From CAVPGP01 sp963718065 (GTDB lineage Bacteria; Actinomycetota; Thermoleophilia; Gaiellales; Gaiellaceae), in NCBI GenBank assembly GCA_963718065.1, contig CAVQYE010000004.1, positions 1-64,000 of the forward strand: a DNA stretch of 64,000 nucleotides, written 5' to 3'. Under the pieces are notes generated by a model. The model made no database searches. It had not been told where the DNA came from and saw only the letters and a list, made by a program, of their open reading frames with translations. Positions 27,910 through 37,258 of this stretch are shown piece by piece. Numbering within the stretch: position 1 is the stretch's first letter; the number at the start of each line of letters is the position of its first letter. Made by a program: the position numbers and the translations under genes.

Positions 27910-28910
27910 TTGAGCGACGCGAAGCGGATCCTGGTCACCGGCGCGACCGGCAAGGTCGGGCAAGCATTCATCGCCGGCTTGCTGAGCTCGCCGGACGAGC
28001 GCTTCGCCGGCTTCACCGTGCGCGCGCTGTGCCACAACCGGAAGCTCGAACCAGGGCCCGCGCCTGGAGGTGGTGACCGGTTCGATCGAGCACCGTGAGA
28101 CGGCCGCTGCGGCGGTGGAGGGCGTGACGCACGTCTTGCACCTCGCGACGAGCAAGGAGACCCCGGACTCGATCATGGACGTGGCGGTCAAGGGTCTGTT
28201 CTGGCTGCTCGAGGCCTGCCGTGCGAGTGCCACGTTCGAGCAGTTCATCCTGATCGGCGGCGACGCGGGTGTCGGGCATTTCTTCTATCCGCACCCGATC
28301 CCCGTGACCGAGACGCAGAAGCACAGCGCGTACCCGGGCTGCTACGCGCTGTCCAAGGTGCTCGAGGAGGTCATGCTCGAGCAGTACTACATCCAGTACG
28401 ACCTGAACGGCTGCTGCCTGCGCGCGCCCTGGATCATGGAGAAGGACGACTTCAAGGTCCAGCTGTCCTTCGGAGAGGACGTGTTCGGCGGTCCTCGCTG
28501 GCGCGATCTCGTCGGGGCCGAGCAGGCCGACGCGTACGTCGAGACTCAGACCGTGCCGATCATGCTCGACGAGGAAGGACGCCCGATCAAACGGAACTTC
28601 GTCCACGTCGACGATCTGGTCGACGCGATTCTCGCCGCGATCGATCGTCCCGCCGCGCGCCAGCAGACCTTCAACATCTGCATGAACGAGCCGGTCGACT
28701 ACGGCGAGCTCGGCGCGTATCTCGCGGAGTCACGCGGACTGCCCACGACCGGTATTCGCGACGCCGTATCACTCGACCTGGCTCGACAACACCAAGGCGA
28801 AATTCCTGCTCGGCTGGCGGCCCCGGTACGACCTGAAGAAGCTGACCGACGCTGCGTGGGACTACCAGCGCGCCGCCGACGACCCACGCGTCGTCTGGTA
28901 CCCGGGCTGA
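27910..28910 (+). CDS. NAD-dependent epimerase/dehydratase (extended SDR)
   Basis: An extended short-chain dehydrogenase of about 333 residues. The NAD-binding motif is ILVTGATGKVGQ, the serine strand is FILIGGDAGVG, and the catalytic Tyr-x-x-x-Lys is in GCYALSKVLEE. Later motifs are KRNFVHVDDLVDAIL and FLLGWRPRYDLKKL. It starts at a TTG (27910). Frame breaks lie near 28055 and 28765. The substrate is likely a nucleotide sugar or other sugar derivative, by family. It ends before a hairpin shared with the convergent protease gene. Confidence 0.8.
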
Positions 28911-28930
28911 GCCGCTCGTCGCGTTGAGAT

Positions 28931-28960
28931 TTGGGGCCTCCGGCGTGCCGGAGGCCCCAA
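28931..28960. terminator. Bidirectional terminator between epimerase and subtilase genes
   Basis: A perfect 13-base-pair stem (TTGGGGCCTCCGG and its complement) with a CGTG loop sits between two convergent stops, 21 bases after the first and 6 before the second. The A/T at the stem bases is short on both sides. Confidence 0.75.
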
Positions 28961-28965
28961 CTCGG

Positions 28966-31302
28966 TTAGACGCCTACAGGGGCGATGAGCCCGTAGCTGG
29001 ACAGCGGTCCGTCGGTCTTGAAGACCGTGCCCGACACCCACTTCGCCGGCAGCGTCGTCAGGTGGACGGACTTGCTGGTCTCGCTTCGATCGTTGCCGAC
29101 CGCACCGCAGCACTCGTCGAGGTACTGAATCGCTCCGTTGCCCTCCGGGCTCAGGATCGCGATCCAGTAGGTCTTGCCCGCGACGAGGCTGACCGGCTGA
29201 GCGAGCGTTGCCATGTTCCAGGCGCCGTTGCTCGGGGCGGCGATGGTGCCGCTTGCGAGCAGGGCGTCCGGATGGCTGAGCAACGCGTTCGAGCTGTAGA
29301 GGCCGATCACGGCCCCCGTCGACTGCGAACCCGGCGTCAGGTAGATCGACAGAGAGCGCAGCGTGCCGGTCTCGGAAGCCGTGAGGCGGAACGCCTCGGC
29401 CTTCCCGCTCTGGTTTCCGTTCGGCTGCGACTGGAGGGCATTCGACCCGAACGTCGCCTGAATCGCGAACGTCCGTGACACGGACTCCGCGGGATACCAC
29501 GGCTTCGGAGCGCTGGCCTCGATGCCGTACACATCAAGACCCGCCTGCGACGCGGTGACCGTGCAGAACCCGAAGCCCTCGATGTGGACGACGCCGCTCG
29601 CCACCGAGCAGGCACCGCTTGCCGAGTAGCTGACCGGGAGCCCGGAGCTCGCGCTCGCACCGGCTGCGAAGTCGCCGTCGCCGACCGTCTTCGTGGCGAG
29701 TGCCGGGAAGTCGATCGTCTGCTTCAGCGACGGCTCGAGGTTGTACGCGGCCAGTGCGTCAATGCGGCCCCAGCCGAAGTGGTTGTTCGGCCTGGAGGCG
29801 ATTCCGCCACAGCCCGCGGCGTTGTTCGCCACGGTCACGTTCGGGTTCGCACTCCGTGTCAACAGCCACTTCGTCCGCGCGATGTCGCGTTTGAGGCTCG
29901 GACGCGCCGACCACAGCAGGGCAACGACGCCGACCACGTGCGGGCCTGCCATCGACGTGCCGCTCATGTTCCCGTACGAGGTGTCGCTGTTCCGCAGGGA
30001 CGAGCGCACGCTTGCGCCCGGCGCCGACAGGTCCGGCTTCATGCGCAACGAGCCGTCGACGCTGACGGTCCCGCGGCTGCTGAAGCCCTGGAGCGCGTTC
30101 GTCGTACCGCTGATCGCGCCCGTCACGAACGCTGACGCGTACGTCGCCGGCGGATCCGTCACGGTGTTGCAGTTCGGGCCGCTGTTACCGGCGGACGCCT
30201 CGACGAAGATGCCGGCGGCCTCGGAGTTCTCGACGATCGTCTGCATCACGTTGGGTGCGCAGAGCTCGCCTGCCTGCGGGCAGCCCCAGCTGTTGTTCAT
30301 CACGTCAGGCCGCTTCGTCGGGTCGGCGTTCTGACCCGCGAGGTTCGTCGGCGCGAGGAAGAACTGGAAGCACTCCGTGTACGTCGCAGCGCGTCCGTTG
30401 CCCGCGTCCATGTTGCGACAGCCGATCCACTTCGCTCCGGGAGCGGCTCCGATCTGGTTCGTTCCGGTGCCCACCCCCGCGCCCGCGTCGTCTCCGACCG
30501 TCGTCCCGGTGGTGTGCGTCCCGTGACCCTGGTCGTCGCACGGAGCTTGGAGGTTGTAGCCGCACGAGTTGTTCGCGCCCGAGGCCGTCCCGCCGTCGGC
30601 GGACGTGATCCGCGCGTGCACCGAGTCATGCCAGTTGTAGTTGTGGTCGGCGGTCGTCCCGTTCCAGCCGCGATAGTGCGACTTGAGGGCGGCGTGCGTC
30701 CACCGCATGCCCGTGTCCTGGTTCGCGACGACGATCCCCTGGCCGTTGAACCCGAGCGACCACAGGCTCGGAGCCTGCACGTTGTTGAGCCCGACCTCGG
30801 CCGCAGCGATCTCGTTGCCTTCGTCGATGCTCTCGGGGCCGTCCTCGCCCGCGAGGGCGTCGGCGGCCTTATTGGACTCGATGACCTTGACGTCCGAACG
30901 CGCCGCCACGTCCTCGACGAGCGACCTGTCGCCTTCGGCGACGATCATGTTCGCGGCCCAGTACGTCTTGTACGCGACGCCGTCGGCGTCGAGCTGGTCG
31001 CGCAACCCGGCCTGCGAGCGCGCCGCCTGTTCCCTGAGCTTGTTGTAGACGTACAGGCCGCGTGCGTCCTCGTCCTTGATGCTCGCAGCCGCGCTCAGAT
31101 CCGCCTGGTCCTTCATGTAGACGATGAACGAGGTTTCCTGCCCGTTGGCGGTGGCGTCGAGCACCTCCGCGTTGATCTTGTCCTCGGCGCTCGCCCCGGT
31201 GGCGGGCGTGCGAATCGCCGAGCCGACGAGCGCGAGCACGAACACGGCCGCGATCATCAACCCCAAGCTGACGCGCGCGGTCTGCCCTCTCCCTTTGTGC
31301 AT
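28966..31302 (-). CDS. Secreted S8 subtilisin-like serine protease
   Basis: A 778-residue exported protease. After a signal/anchor (VSLGLMIAAVFVLALVGSAI) comes an inhibitor-I9-like propeptide (TSFIVYMKDQADLSAAA). The catalytic domain then has Asp196 in VANQDTGMRW, His260 in DQGHGTHTTGT and Ser450 in GNMSGTSMAGPHVVG; oxyanion Asn residues lie in PDVMNNSWG. Large inserts between His and Ser are typical of the bacillopeptidase F/S8 group. The region after about residue 525 (QTIDFPALATKTVGDGDF) is an MBG-like beta-domain, followed by a carbohydrate-binding-like beta-sandwich. The ATG at 31302 has an upstream GAGAGGG site and begins the signal peptide directly. It is probably degradative; no specific partner is visible. 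Confidence 0.9.
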   Translation of the reverse strand: MHKGRGQTARVSLGLMIAAVFVLALVGSAIRTPATGASAEDKINAEVLDATANGQETSFIVYMKDQADLSAAASIKDEDARGLYVYNKLREQAARSQAGLRDQLDADGVAYKTYWAANMIVAEGDRSLVEDVAARSDVKVIESNKAADALAGEDGPESIDEGNEIAAAEVGLNNVQAPSLWSLGFNGQGIVVANQDTGMRWTHAALKSHYRGWNGTTADHNYNWHDSVHARITSADGGTASGANNSCGYNLQAPCDDQGHGTHTTGTTVGDDAGAGVGTGTNQIGAAPGAKWIGCRNMDAGNGRAATYTECFQFFLAPTNLAGQNADPTKRPDVMNNSWGCPQAGELCAPNVMQTIVENSEAAGIFVEASAGNSGPNCNTVTDPPATYASAFVTGAISGTTNALQGFSSRGTVSVDGSLRMKPDLSAPGASVRSSLRNSDTSYGNMSGTSMAGPHVVGVVALLWSARPSLKRDIARTKWLLTRSANPNVTVANNAAGCGGIASRPNNHFGWGRIDALAAYNLEPSLKQTIDFPALATKTVGDGDFAAGASASSGLPVSYSASGACSVASGVVHIEGFGFCTVTASQAGLDVYGIEASAPKPWYPAESVSRTFAIQATFGSNALQSQPNGNQSGKAEAFRLTASETGTLRSLSIYLTPGSQSTGAVIGLYSSNALLSHPDALLASGTIAAPSNGAWNMATLAQPVSLVAGKTYWIAILSPEGNGAIQYLDECCGAVGNDRSETSKSVHLTTLPAKWVSGTVFKTDGPLSSYGLIAPVGV

Positions 31303-31567
31303 GTAAGCCCTCTCTCCCGATGCTTCGATTGCCTGCCGGTCCGCAACTCGTCCGGCGGTGGGCGCGAATCGTGTCATCTGGCGGGCGGCCGGGCAACCCC
31401 GTCGAAGATCTTCGCGGCCGCACGCCGCGGCTCAGCGCAAGAAGGAGGACCGGGCCTCCGACGGCCGAAAGTGGATTCACCGGGGTGAAAAGTGTGATCG
31501 GCGCCCCCCGAGGTGTTTCAATCCCTAGAGTCGCGGTCACAGCAAACAGCCTTAGAAAGGATCAACC

Positions 31568-31963
31568 GTGCTTCTCGCAGCGAGCTACCCGTTTCTCGAC
31601 GTCCTCTGGACGATGTTCATCTTCTTCATCTGGATCATGTGGTTCGTACTGCTGTTCCGCGTGTGGGGGGACATCTTCCACCGGCAGGATCTCTCCGGCC
31701 TGGGCAAGACCGGCTGGCTCCTCTTCACGATCTTCCTGCCGTTCCTTGGCGTCTTCATCTATCTGCTGACGAACAACGACGGCATGACGAAGCGTGCCAT
31801 CGAGCGCGCGCAGGGACAGCAGGCGCAGTTCGACGAGTACGTGCGCTCGACGGCCGGAAGTGGCGGTGCGGCGGGCGAGATCGAGAAGGCCAAGGCCCTG
31901 CTCGACACCGGCGCCATCACGCAGGCGGAGTTCGACGCACTCAAGGCGAAGGCACTGGCGTAG
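31568..31963 (+). CDS. Membrane protein with PLDc_N-like and SHOCT domains
   Basis: A 131-residue protein starting at a GTG with AGAAAGGA 8-15 bases upstream. Two hydrophobic helices (FLDVLWTMFIFFIWIMWFVL; GWLLFTIFLPFLGVFIYLL) form a PLDc_N-type hairpin. The last 30 residues (IEKAKALLDTGAITQAEFDAL) are a SHOCT (short C-terminal) helical motif. Proteins of this kind are common in actinobacteria and their function is unknown. It is transcribed divergently from the subtilase. Confidence 0.85.
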   Translation: MLLAASYPFLDVLWTMFIFFIWIMWFVLLFRVWGDIFHRQDLSGLGKTGWLLFTIFLPFLGVFIYLLTNNDGMTKRAIERAQGQQAQFDEYVRSTAGSGGAAGEIEKAKALLDTGAITQAEFDALKAKALA

Positions 31964-32126
31964 CCCGAACCCCGTCGAGATTCGCGACGACGCGCACCGA
32001 CGGCTCCACCGTCGGTGTGCCGTAGGTGTGGAAGCCCTCGATCGTCTTGACCCAGGTCTGGCCCTTGTTGCGCTCGGCCTGCGTCCAGACGATCGGGGGC
32101 TCGTCAGGGTGGTAGACGAGGCGGGC
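31941..32126 (-). pseudogene. Possible gene remnant antisense to the SHOCT gene end
   Basis: On the minus strand an open stretch of 61 codons, bounded upstream by an in-frame TGA and with no start codon, reads like real protein: LVYHPDEPPIVWTQAE, GQTWVKTIEGFHTYG and VEPSVRVVANLDGV, with G/C-rich third positions. It lies just 3' of the Kelch/NHL gene and runs into the SHOCT gene. I do not recognise the family. It may be the tail of a decayed gene. Confidence 0.35.
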
Positions 32127-32145
32127 TCAGAATGGCAACGCCGAC

Positions 32146-33900
32146 TCAGCGCGGTGTGAGCTCGTAAACCGCGTCGCTGTTCTCGCCGCCGAGCACGACG
32201 ATCGTGCCGGCAAGGGCGACCGCAGCCGGCTCGGCGAGGCCACGCGGCAGCCGGGCTGCGACACTGGTCGTCCCAGTTCGCGGGTCGATTCTGAGGACGG
32301 CTGCGACCGGCGTTCCCGCCGTGGTCTTGCCGCCGACGAGGTAGAGCGCGCCGCCGAGAGCGACGAGCGCGGCCGACGCCGTTGGTGCCGGCAGGCTTCC
32401 GATTCGGTGCACTGTGCCGGCGACCGGGTCGACAGCGTAGACGGCGTCTGTCTCGCCGCTCGGGGTGAGGCCTCCCGCCACATAGATCAGGCCGCCGAGC
32501 GCGGCAACGCCTGCATAGCGGAGACCCGCGGGCAGGCGAGCGGACACGGTCGTCCTGCCGCCGCCGGCGTAGCGCAGGACGGCGCTCGCGTACCGCGTCC
32601 CGGTGTAGCCGCCTACGAGGTAGACGTGTCCGCCGACGACGGCGGCGCCGAGGTCCGAGAGCGGCTCGTCCAGCTTGCCCGCGACCAGTGAGGCGCCGGT
32701 GGCCGGGTTGACGCGGACGACGGTGTCCGTCGAGACCGCCTGGCCGCCGCCGAAGATGTAGGCGCTGCCGCCGAGCAGGGCTGCCGCCGCGTCGTGGCCG
32801 GAGGTGGGCAGCCGCCCGATCGACCGCAGTCGGGGTGGTGTCCCGATCAGGATCTGGTCGGTCGAGGCGCCGCCGGCGAGCCCGCCCACGACGAGCACGC
32901 GCCCGTTCGGGAGTCCGACTGCGCTTGCGCGTGAGAGCGGCTCCGGCAGCGAGCCAACGCGGCGCACCCTAGTCTCGCGCGGCGGCGGCTTGGCCGTCGT
33001 GGCCGTACGTCTTCGTTGCGAAAGCGCGGGCAGCAGGTCGAGGCCGTCCGGTTTGCTCAGGTAGCCGGCGGCGCTGCCGGCGACGCCTTCGTGGCCGTAC
33101 GACCAGACGATCCGTTTCGTCTTGGGGTCGATCACGAGCACGCGGTGATGCCAGTCGTCGGTGACGGCGATCATCCCGTTCGGCCAGCGCACTGCCAGCG
33201 AGGGGCGATCGAGCGCGCCCGGCCCCGAGCTTGGCCCGTACGTCCACACGATCCGTCCGGCGGGCGTGATCTCGTCGATCCGGCCGGGAGTATTGAAGCC
33301 GGCGACGAGGACATTTCCGTTCGGCAGCAATTGCGCATCTGATGGGTAGGTCGTCGGGGTGCGCGCCGCGTACACGAGCCGTCCGGTCGCGCTGAACCGG
33401 TCGACCCAGCCGCCGATCTCGGTCACGAGCACGCCACCATCCGCCAGGGGCGTGGCCCCGTTGGGCGACGAGAGGCCGCGCGGGGGATCGTGTCCGCAGT
33501 GACCGGCGCGGCCGAGCTCGCGCACGACGTCGTGTCCGCGGTTGACGAAGAGGACACGGCAGTTGCGGATGTCGGCGACCATGAAGAGCCCGCTCGGAAG
33601 CCGGTAGGCATCGTCCGGGTTGGAGAGGTAGCCCTGCGCCGAGCCGGCTACGCCGGGATGGCCGTACGACCAGACGATCCGATGCTTGCGAAGATCGACG
33701 AGGCTCATCGTCTGATTGAACTCCTCGTTGATCGAGATGCCTGTGTAGTCGGGCGTGAAGAACGCATCGTCGGGGTCGTGGAACGAGCCTCCGGGTCTGA
33801 CTTCGCCGGGGCGCGGGAAACGCCAGACGACGCGCTTGGCCGGTGAGACGATGAGGAGTCGATTGTTGTTGCGGTCGGCGATAAGCAGGTATCCGGGCAC
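32146..33900 (-). CDS. NHL/Kelch beta-propeller lipoprotein (true start probably upstream)
   Basis: At least 584 residues in two propeller-like halves. The first (about 300 residues) carries NHL/6-bladed repeats such as LLIADRNNNRLLIVSP and KRIVWSYGHEGVAGSAAGYL. The second (about 270 residues) carries Kelch repeats such as GRVLVVGGLAGGAS and GHVYLVGGYTGTRYASAV. The GTG at 33900 is the first usable start in frame, but the open frame upstream to about 34100 reads as a lipoprotein leader: SSFALAAVALIAGCGG, with Cys as lipidation site, then a Thr/Pro-rich linker and FLGLPPVNPGPVPGYLLIA. No ATG, GTG or TTG occurs there, so an unusual start or an indel is implied. Extracytoplasmic binding or sensing is inference. 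Confidence 0.75.
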   Translation of the reverse strand: MPGYLLIADRNNNRLLIVSPAKRVVWRFPRPGEVRPGGSFHDPDDAFFTPDYTGISINEEFNQTMSLVDLRKHRIVWSYGHPGVAGSAQGYLSNPDDAYRLPSGLFMVADIRNCRVLFVNRGHDVVRELGRAGHCGHDPPRGLSSPNGATPLADGGVLVTEIGGWVDRFSATGRLVYAARTPTTYPSDAQLLPNGNVLVAGFNTPGRIDEITPAGRIVWTYGPSSGPGALDRPSLAVRWPNGMIAVTDDWHHRVLVIDPKTKRIVWSYGHEGVAGSAAGYLSKPDGLDLLPALSQRRRTATTAKPPPRETRVRRVGSLPEPLSRASAVGLPNGRVLVVGGLAGGASTDQILIGTPPRLRSIGRLPTSGHDAAAALLGGSAYIFGGGQAVSTDTVVRVNPATGASLVAGKLDEPLSDLGAAVVGGHVYLVGGYTGTRYASAVLRYAGGGRTTVSARLPAGLRYAGVAALGGLIYVAGGLTPSGETDAVYAVDPVAGTVHRIGSLPAPTASAALVALGGALYLVGGKTTAGTPVAAVLRIDPRTGTTSVAARLPRGLAEPAAVALAGTIVVLGGENSDAVYELTPR

Positions 33901-34081
33901 CGGCCCTGGGTTGACCGGGGGCAGGCCGAGGAACCTCCGTGCCGGTGACGGCTGTTGTGTCGCCTTGCGCCCGGTCGGAGCTGCACGTGGGTCGCTCGTT
34001 GTCGTCTTCGCCGCGCCCCGGTGGGTGCCACCGCAACCCGCAATGAGCGCGACGGCGGCGAGGGCAAACGATGAACCTGCT

Positions 34082-34759
34082 CTAGTCGTGGCGATGGTGG
34101 AGGGTTGCCCACTGGGCCCAGCTATGGGCAGCGGGAAGTCCTGCGATCGCGACGATCAGCCCGGCGACGATCGCGCCGGCGACGAGCAGCTGACGCAGCC
34201 GTGCTCCCGAGTCGGTTGCGCCGAGGTCGGCTCGTGCGAGGCCCGGCACCTTCAGCACGTGACCGAGTACGTGCAGGGTCATCGCTCCGAACCAGACCAC
34301 GAAGCTCGCCTTGTGCAGCCCGAGGACGATCCCACGTTGTGGGTGCATGGCGACGAGTAGTACCCCCGTGCCGAAGACGCAGATCGTCGACGCGACGACG
34401 GCAGGCGCAACGAGCAGCCGCATGAGCACGTGCGGCGGGCCCTTCGCCACGTACTCGTCGCTGCCGAGGTAGTACTGCGTGAATCGCCACGCGGTGCTCG
34501 CGACCTTCAGCAGCACCGGCGGAATCAGCAACAACCCGAGGAAGATGTGCAGGGGCAGCTGCTGCCGTACGAAGGGGATCGTTGCGCCTTCGGCCGCAAG
34601 CAGCACGAGCAGAACGGCCGCGGTTGTCGCCGTAAGCCGCGCATTGCCTTCGCTCCCGCCGCGGAGAATCCGGGTGAGCCGCGACCGGCGCACGCCGGGA
34701 TTGCGCTCGAGGTCGACAAGCACATCCGCAGCTGAACAAAACGTCGATGAGACGCTCAT
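34082..34759 (-). CDS. Heme-type four-helix membrane protein (cytochrome b561/DUF4405-like)
   Basis: A 225-residue integral membrane protein with four to five hydrophobic helices. Two carry paired histidines suited to bis-His heme ligation: LPLHIFLGLLLIPPVLLKV and HKASFVVWFGAMTLHVLGHV. The C-terminal tail is His-rich (WATLHHRHD). The gene stands divergently next to the two-component system and beside the ApbE/ferric-reductase cluster, which fits a role in electron transfer across the membrane. The heme assignment rests on His placement only. Confidence 0.7.
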   Translation of the reverse strand: MSVSSTFCSAADVLVDLERNPGVRRSRLTRILRGGSEGNARLTATTAAVLLVLLAAEGATIPFVRQQLPLHIFLGLLLIPPVLLKVASTAWRFTQYYLGSDEYVAKGPPHVLMRLLVAPAVVASTICVFGTGVLLVAMHPQRGIVLGLHKASFVVWFGAMTLHVLGHVLKVPGLARADLGATDSGARLRQLLVAGAIVAGLIVAIAGLPAAHSWAQWATLHHRHD

Positions 34760-34803
34760 GAGAACGGTCGGCGGCGGCGCGAAAGCGCAGGAACAATGAC
34801 TCG

Positions 34804-35481
34804 ATGCGCGTGTTGATCGTCGAAGACGAGCCGAAGATGGCGGCGCTCATCTCGAGGGCTCTGCGTGAGGAGGGGCATCCGGCCGACATCGCCACCCGGG
34901 GAGAAGAGGCGCTCTGGATGGTGCAGGCGGCGCCATACGACGCCATCGTGCTCGACGTGATGCTGCCCGGCATCGACGGCTTCGAGGTCGTTCGGAGACT
35001 GCGCTTTCGGAAGGTGTGGACGCCGGTGCTGATGCTGACGGCGCGCGACGCTGTTGGGGACAGGGTGGATGCGCTCGACGGCGGTGCAGACGACTACCTG
35101 ACGAAGCCGTTCTCGTTCGAAGAGCTGCTGGCCCGGCTGCGTGCCGTTGTCCGTCGCGGTCCGGTAGAGCGTCCGACGATGCTCGAGATCGGCAGCCTGC
35201 GCCTCGACCCCGCGGCACGTCGGGCCTGGCGGGCAGACGCCGAGCTCGACCTCTCGACACGTGAGTTCGCGATCCTCGAGCTCTTCATGCGCCGGCCGGG
35301 TGAGACGCTCTCGCGCGTCCAGCTCCTCGAAGGGGCCTGGGACATGGCCTTCGAGAGCCGCTCGAACATCGTCGACGTCTATGTCCGTTACCTCCGAGAG
35401 AAGATCGACCGGCCCTTCGGCATCGACTCGATCGAGACCGTTCGCGGCGTCGGCTACCGCCTGCGGGAGGACGGCGGTTGA
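34804..35481 (+). CDS. OmpR/PhoB-family response regulator
   Basis: A 225-residue regulator. The receiver has the acidic pair in VLIVEDEPKM, the phospho-acceptor Asp in AIVLDVMLPGIDGFE, Thr in LMLTARD and Lys in DYLTKPFSF. The winged-helix output domain shows LSTREFAILELFMRRPG and SNIVDVYVRYLREKI, ending VRGVGYRLRE. It overlaps the sensor kinase gene by 4 bases (TTGA). It probably controls the downstream ApbE redox cluster, by position. Confidence 0.92.
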   Translation: MRVLIVEDEPKMAALISRALREEGHPADIATRGEEALWMVQAAPYDAIVLDVMLPGIDGFEVVRRLRFRKVWTPVLMLTARDAVGDRVDALDGGADDYLTKPFSFEELLARLRAVVRRGPVERPTMLEIGSLRLDPAARRAWRADAELDLSTREFAILELFMRRPGETLSRVQLLEGAWDMAFESRSNIVDVYVRYLREKIDRPFGIDSIETVRGVGYRLREDGG

Positions 35482-36878
35482 GCAGGATCCCGATCCGTCT
35501 CCGCCTGACGCTTCCCTTCGCGCTCGGCATGGCGCTCGTGCTCGTCGCCGCGGGCGCCGTGATCTACCTGCGCGTCGGCAACGAGCTCCTCTCGTCAATC
35601 GACCAGAACCTCAACGCCCAGGCGACCGAGGCCGCCTCGCATGCACGGGATGGGCGCACACTGCTCGATCGGGACGTAAGCGAGGGCCCGGCGATAGCGC
35701 AGGTCACGGGCGCCGACGGCACGACGGTCGACTCGGCGCCGTCGACGCTGCCGGTGCTCCTTGACTCGACCGCGTCGCGGAAGGTCCTCGCCGGACACAG
35801 CGTGCGGACGACGACGGAGGTCGACGGGCTGCGCGGCAAGTGGCGGCTCCTCGCAACACGGGTGCCGGTCGACGGCCGAAACGCGGTGCTCATCGTCGGC
35901 AGCTCGCTCGCCGCGCGCGACGAGACGATGAACCGGCTGGCCCGCGAGTTCCTTCTCTTCGCGCCGGCGGTGCTGCTGCTCGCGATCCTCGGCGGCTACG
36001 GCCTCGCCGCGGCGGCCTTGCGGCCGGTCGACGAAATGCGCCGACGGGCCGAGGCCGTCAGCGCGACGTCGCCGGGACGTCTACCGGTGCCGCCTGCGCG
36101 AGACGAGATCTCAGCCCTCGCGATCACCCTGAACGAGATGCTCGCACGGCTCGAGGCCGCGTTCGAGCACGAGCGCCGCTTCGTCGCCGACGCGAGCCAT
36201 GAGCTACGCACGCCGCTCGCACTCCTGCGCACCGAGCTCGAACTGGCTCTGCGACGGCCCCGCTCGCACGAGGAACTCGAGGACGCAATTCGCTCGGCAG
36301 CAGAGGAGACCGAGCGGCTCACGCGTCTCGCCGAGGACCTCCTGCTCATCGCCCGTTCGGATCAAGGAGCCCTGCCGCTCCGGCACGAAGCAATCGAGGT
36401 AGGCGAGCTGCTCGAGCGTGTGCGGGGACGCTTTGCCGGCCGCGCGGCGGCGCTCGGGCGTGAGCTCGTAGTCGAGCGTACGGACGAGTTGTTGCTCGAC
36501 TCCGACCCGGTGCGTCTCGAGCAGGCGCTCGGCAATCTGGTCGACAACGCCCTGTCTCACGGGCTGGGACAGGTTCGACTCGCCGCCCGATCGCACGACG
36601 GAGTCGTCGAGTTGCACGTCACCGATGAGGGAGACGGCTTCCCCGACAGCTTCCTCGAGCGTGCGTTCGACCGCTTCAGCCGGGCCGACGACGCCCGCAC
36701 CATGCACGGAACCGGCCTCGGTCTCGCAATCGTCGCGCTGATCGCGCACGCTCACGACGGCGAGGCCCACGCCGAGAACAGGGAGCGCGGCGGCGCCGAC
36801 GTGTGGATCGCCTTTCCCCGACGCAGCGGTGCGGACGGCCGGAGACGACCGCCCGCCGAGGTCGCCACCCGCTCTTAG
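35478..36878 (+). CDS. Membrane sensor histidine kinase
   Basis: A 466-residue HAMP-type kinase, partner of the preceding regulator. It has two transmembrane helices (LPFALGMALVLVAAGAVIYL; FLLFAPAVLLLAILGGYGLA) with a periplasmic sensor region of about 120 residues between them, then HAMP, then the phospho-acceptor His in ADASHELRTPLALL. The ATPase domain has NLVDNAL (N box), DEGDGFP (G1) and GTGLGLAIV (G2). The start is a TTG overlapping the regulator's stop. The signal sensed is unknown. Confidence 0.92.
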   Translation: MSRIPIRLRLTLPFALGMALVLVAAGAVIYLRVGNELLSSIDQNLNAQATEAASHARDGRTLLDRDVSEGPAIAQVTGADGTTVDSAPSTLPVLLDSTASRKVLAGHSVRTTTEVDGLRGKWRLLATRVPVDGRNAVLIVGSSLAARDETMNRLAREFLLFAPAVLLLAILGGYGLAAAALRPVDEMRRRAEAVSATSPGRLPVPPARDEISALAITLNEMLARLEAAFEHERRFVADASHELRTPLALLRTELELALRRPRSHEELEDAIRSAAEETERLTRLAEDLLLIARSDQGALPLRHEAIEVGELLERVRGRFAGRAAALGRELVVERTDELLLDSDPVRLEQALGNLVDNALSHGLGQVRLAARSHDGVVELHVTDEGDGFPDSFLERAFDRFSRADDARTMHGTGLGLAIVALIAHAHDGEAHAENRERGGADVWIAFPRRSGADGRRRPPAEVATRS

Positions 36879-36934
36879 GACAGTCACAGGTTGGTTTCAT
36901 CGACGCCTCATGTGCCTCTGCGACTCTGGGGAAC

Positions 36935-37258
36935 ATGGTCCCCGAGGCACATTCCGCACGCAGCGCCATCGCCGCCCGCGAGGCGGCGTCCCAACGTGTG
37001 CGTCGGCTCACCGGCGCAGCGCTCGCCGGCGCCGCCGCCCTGACCGGAACCTTCGCGGCGCTCGCGGCCGGCTCGACCCCGCCGCGGAGAGTCGTCGTCC
37101 CCAAGCCTGCTCGCGCCCCTTCGGCAAGCAGGGAGGTAACTGCCCCTGCTCCTCCGCTCGTTTCGTCGCAGTCGGCTGCTGCCGCCGCGACACCTGTGCA
37201 AGCCCCGAGCTCGGCACCGGCCTCCGCGGCCCCGGTCGTCGTCTCGGGCGGTTCGTGA
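36935..37258 (+). CDS. Small exported or membrane-anchored Pro/Ala/Ser-rich protein
   Basis: A 107-residue protein with one hydrophobic segment (LTGAALAGAAALTGTFAALA) and a low-complexity Ala/Pro/Ser/Val tail ending VVVSGGS. It looks like an anchored linker with no folded domain. GGGGAAC lies just before the ATG. The TGA overlaps the ApbE GTG by 3 bases, which ties it to the redox operon. It has none of the S/T-G-A-T flavinylation motif that would mark an FMN-binding target of ApbE. Confidence 0.6.
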   Translation: MVPEAHSARSAIAAREAASQRVRRLTGAALAGAAALTGTFAALAAGSTPPRRVVVPKPARAPSASREVTAPAPPLVSSQSAAAAATPVQAPSSAPASAAPVVVSGGS

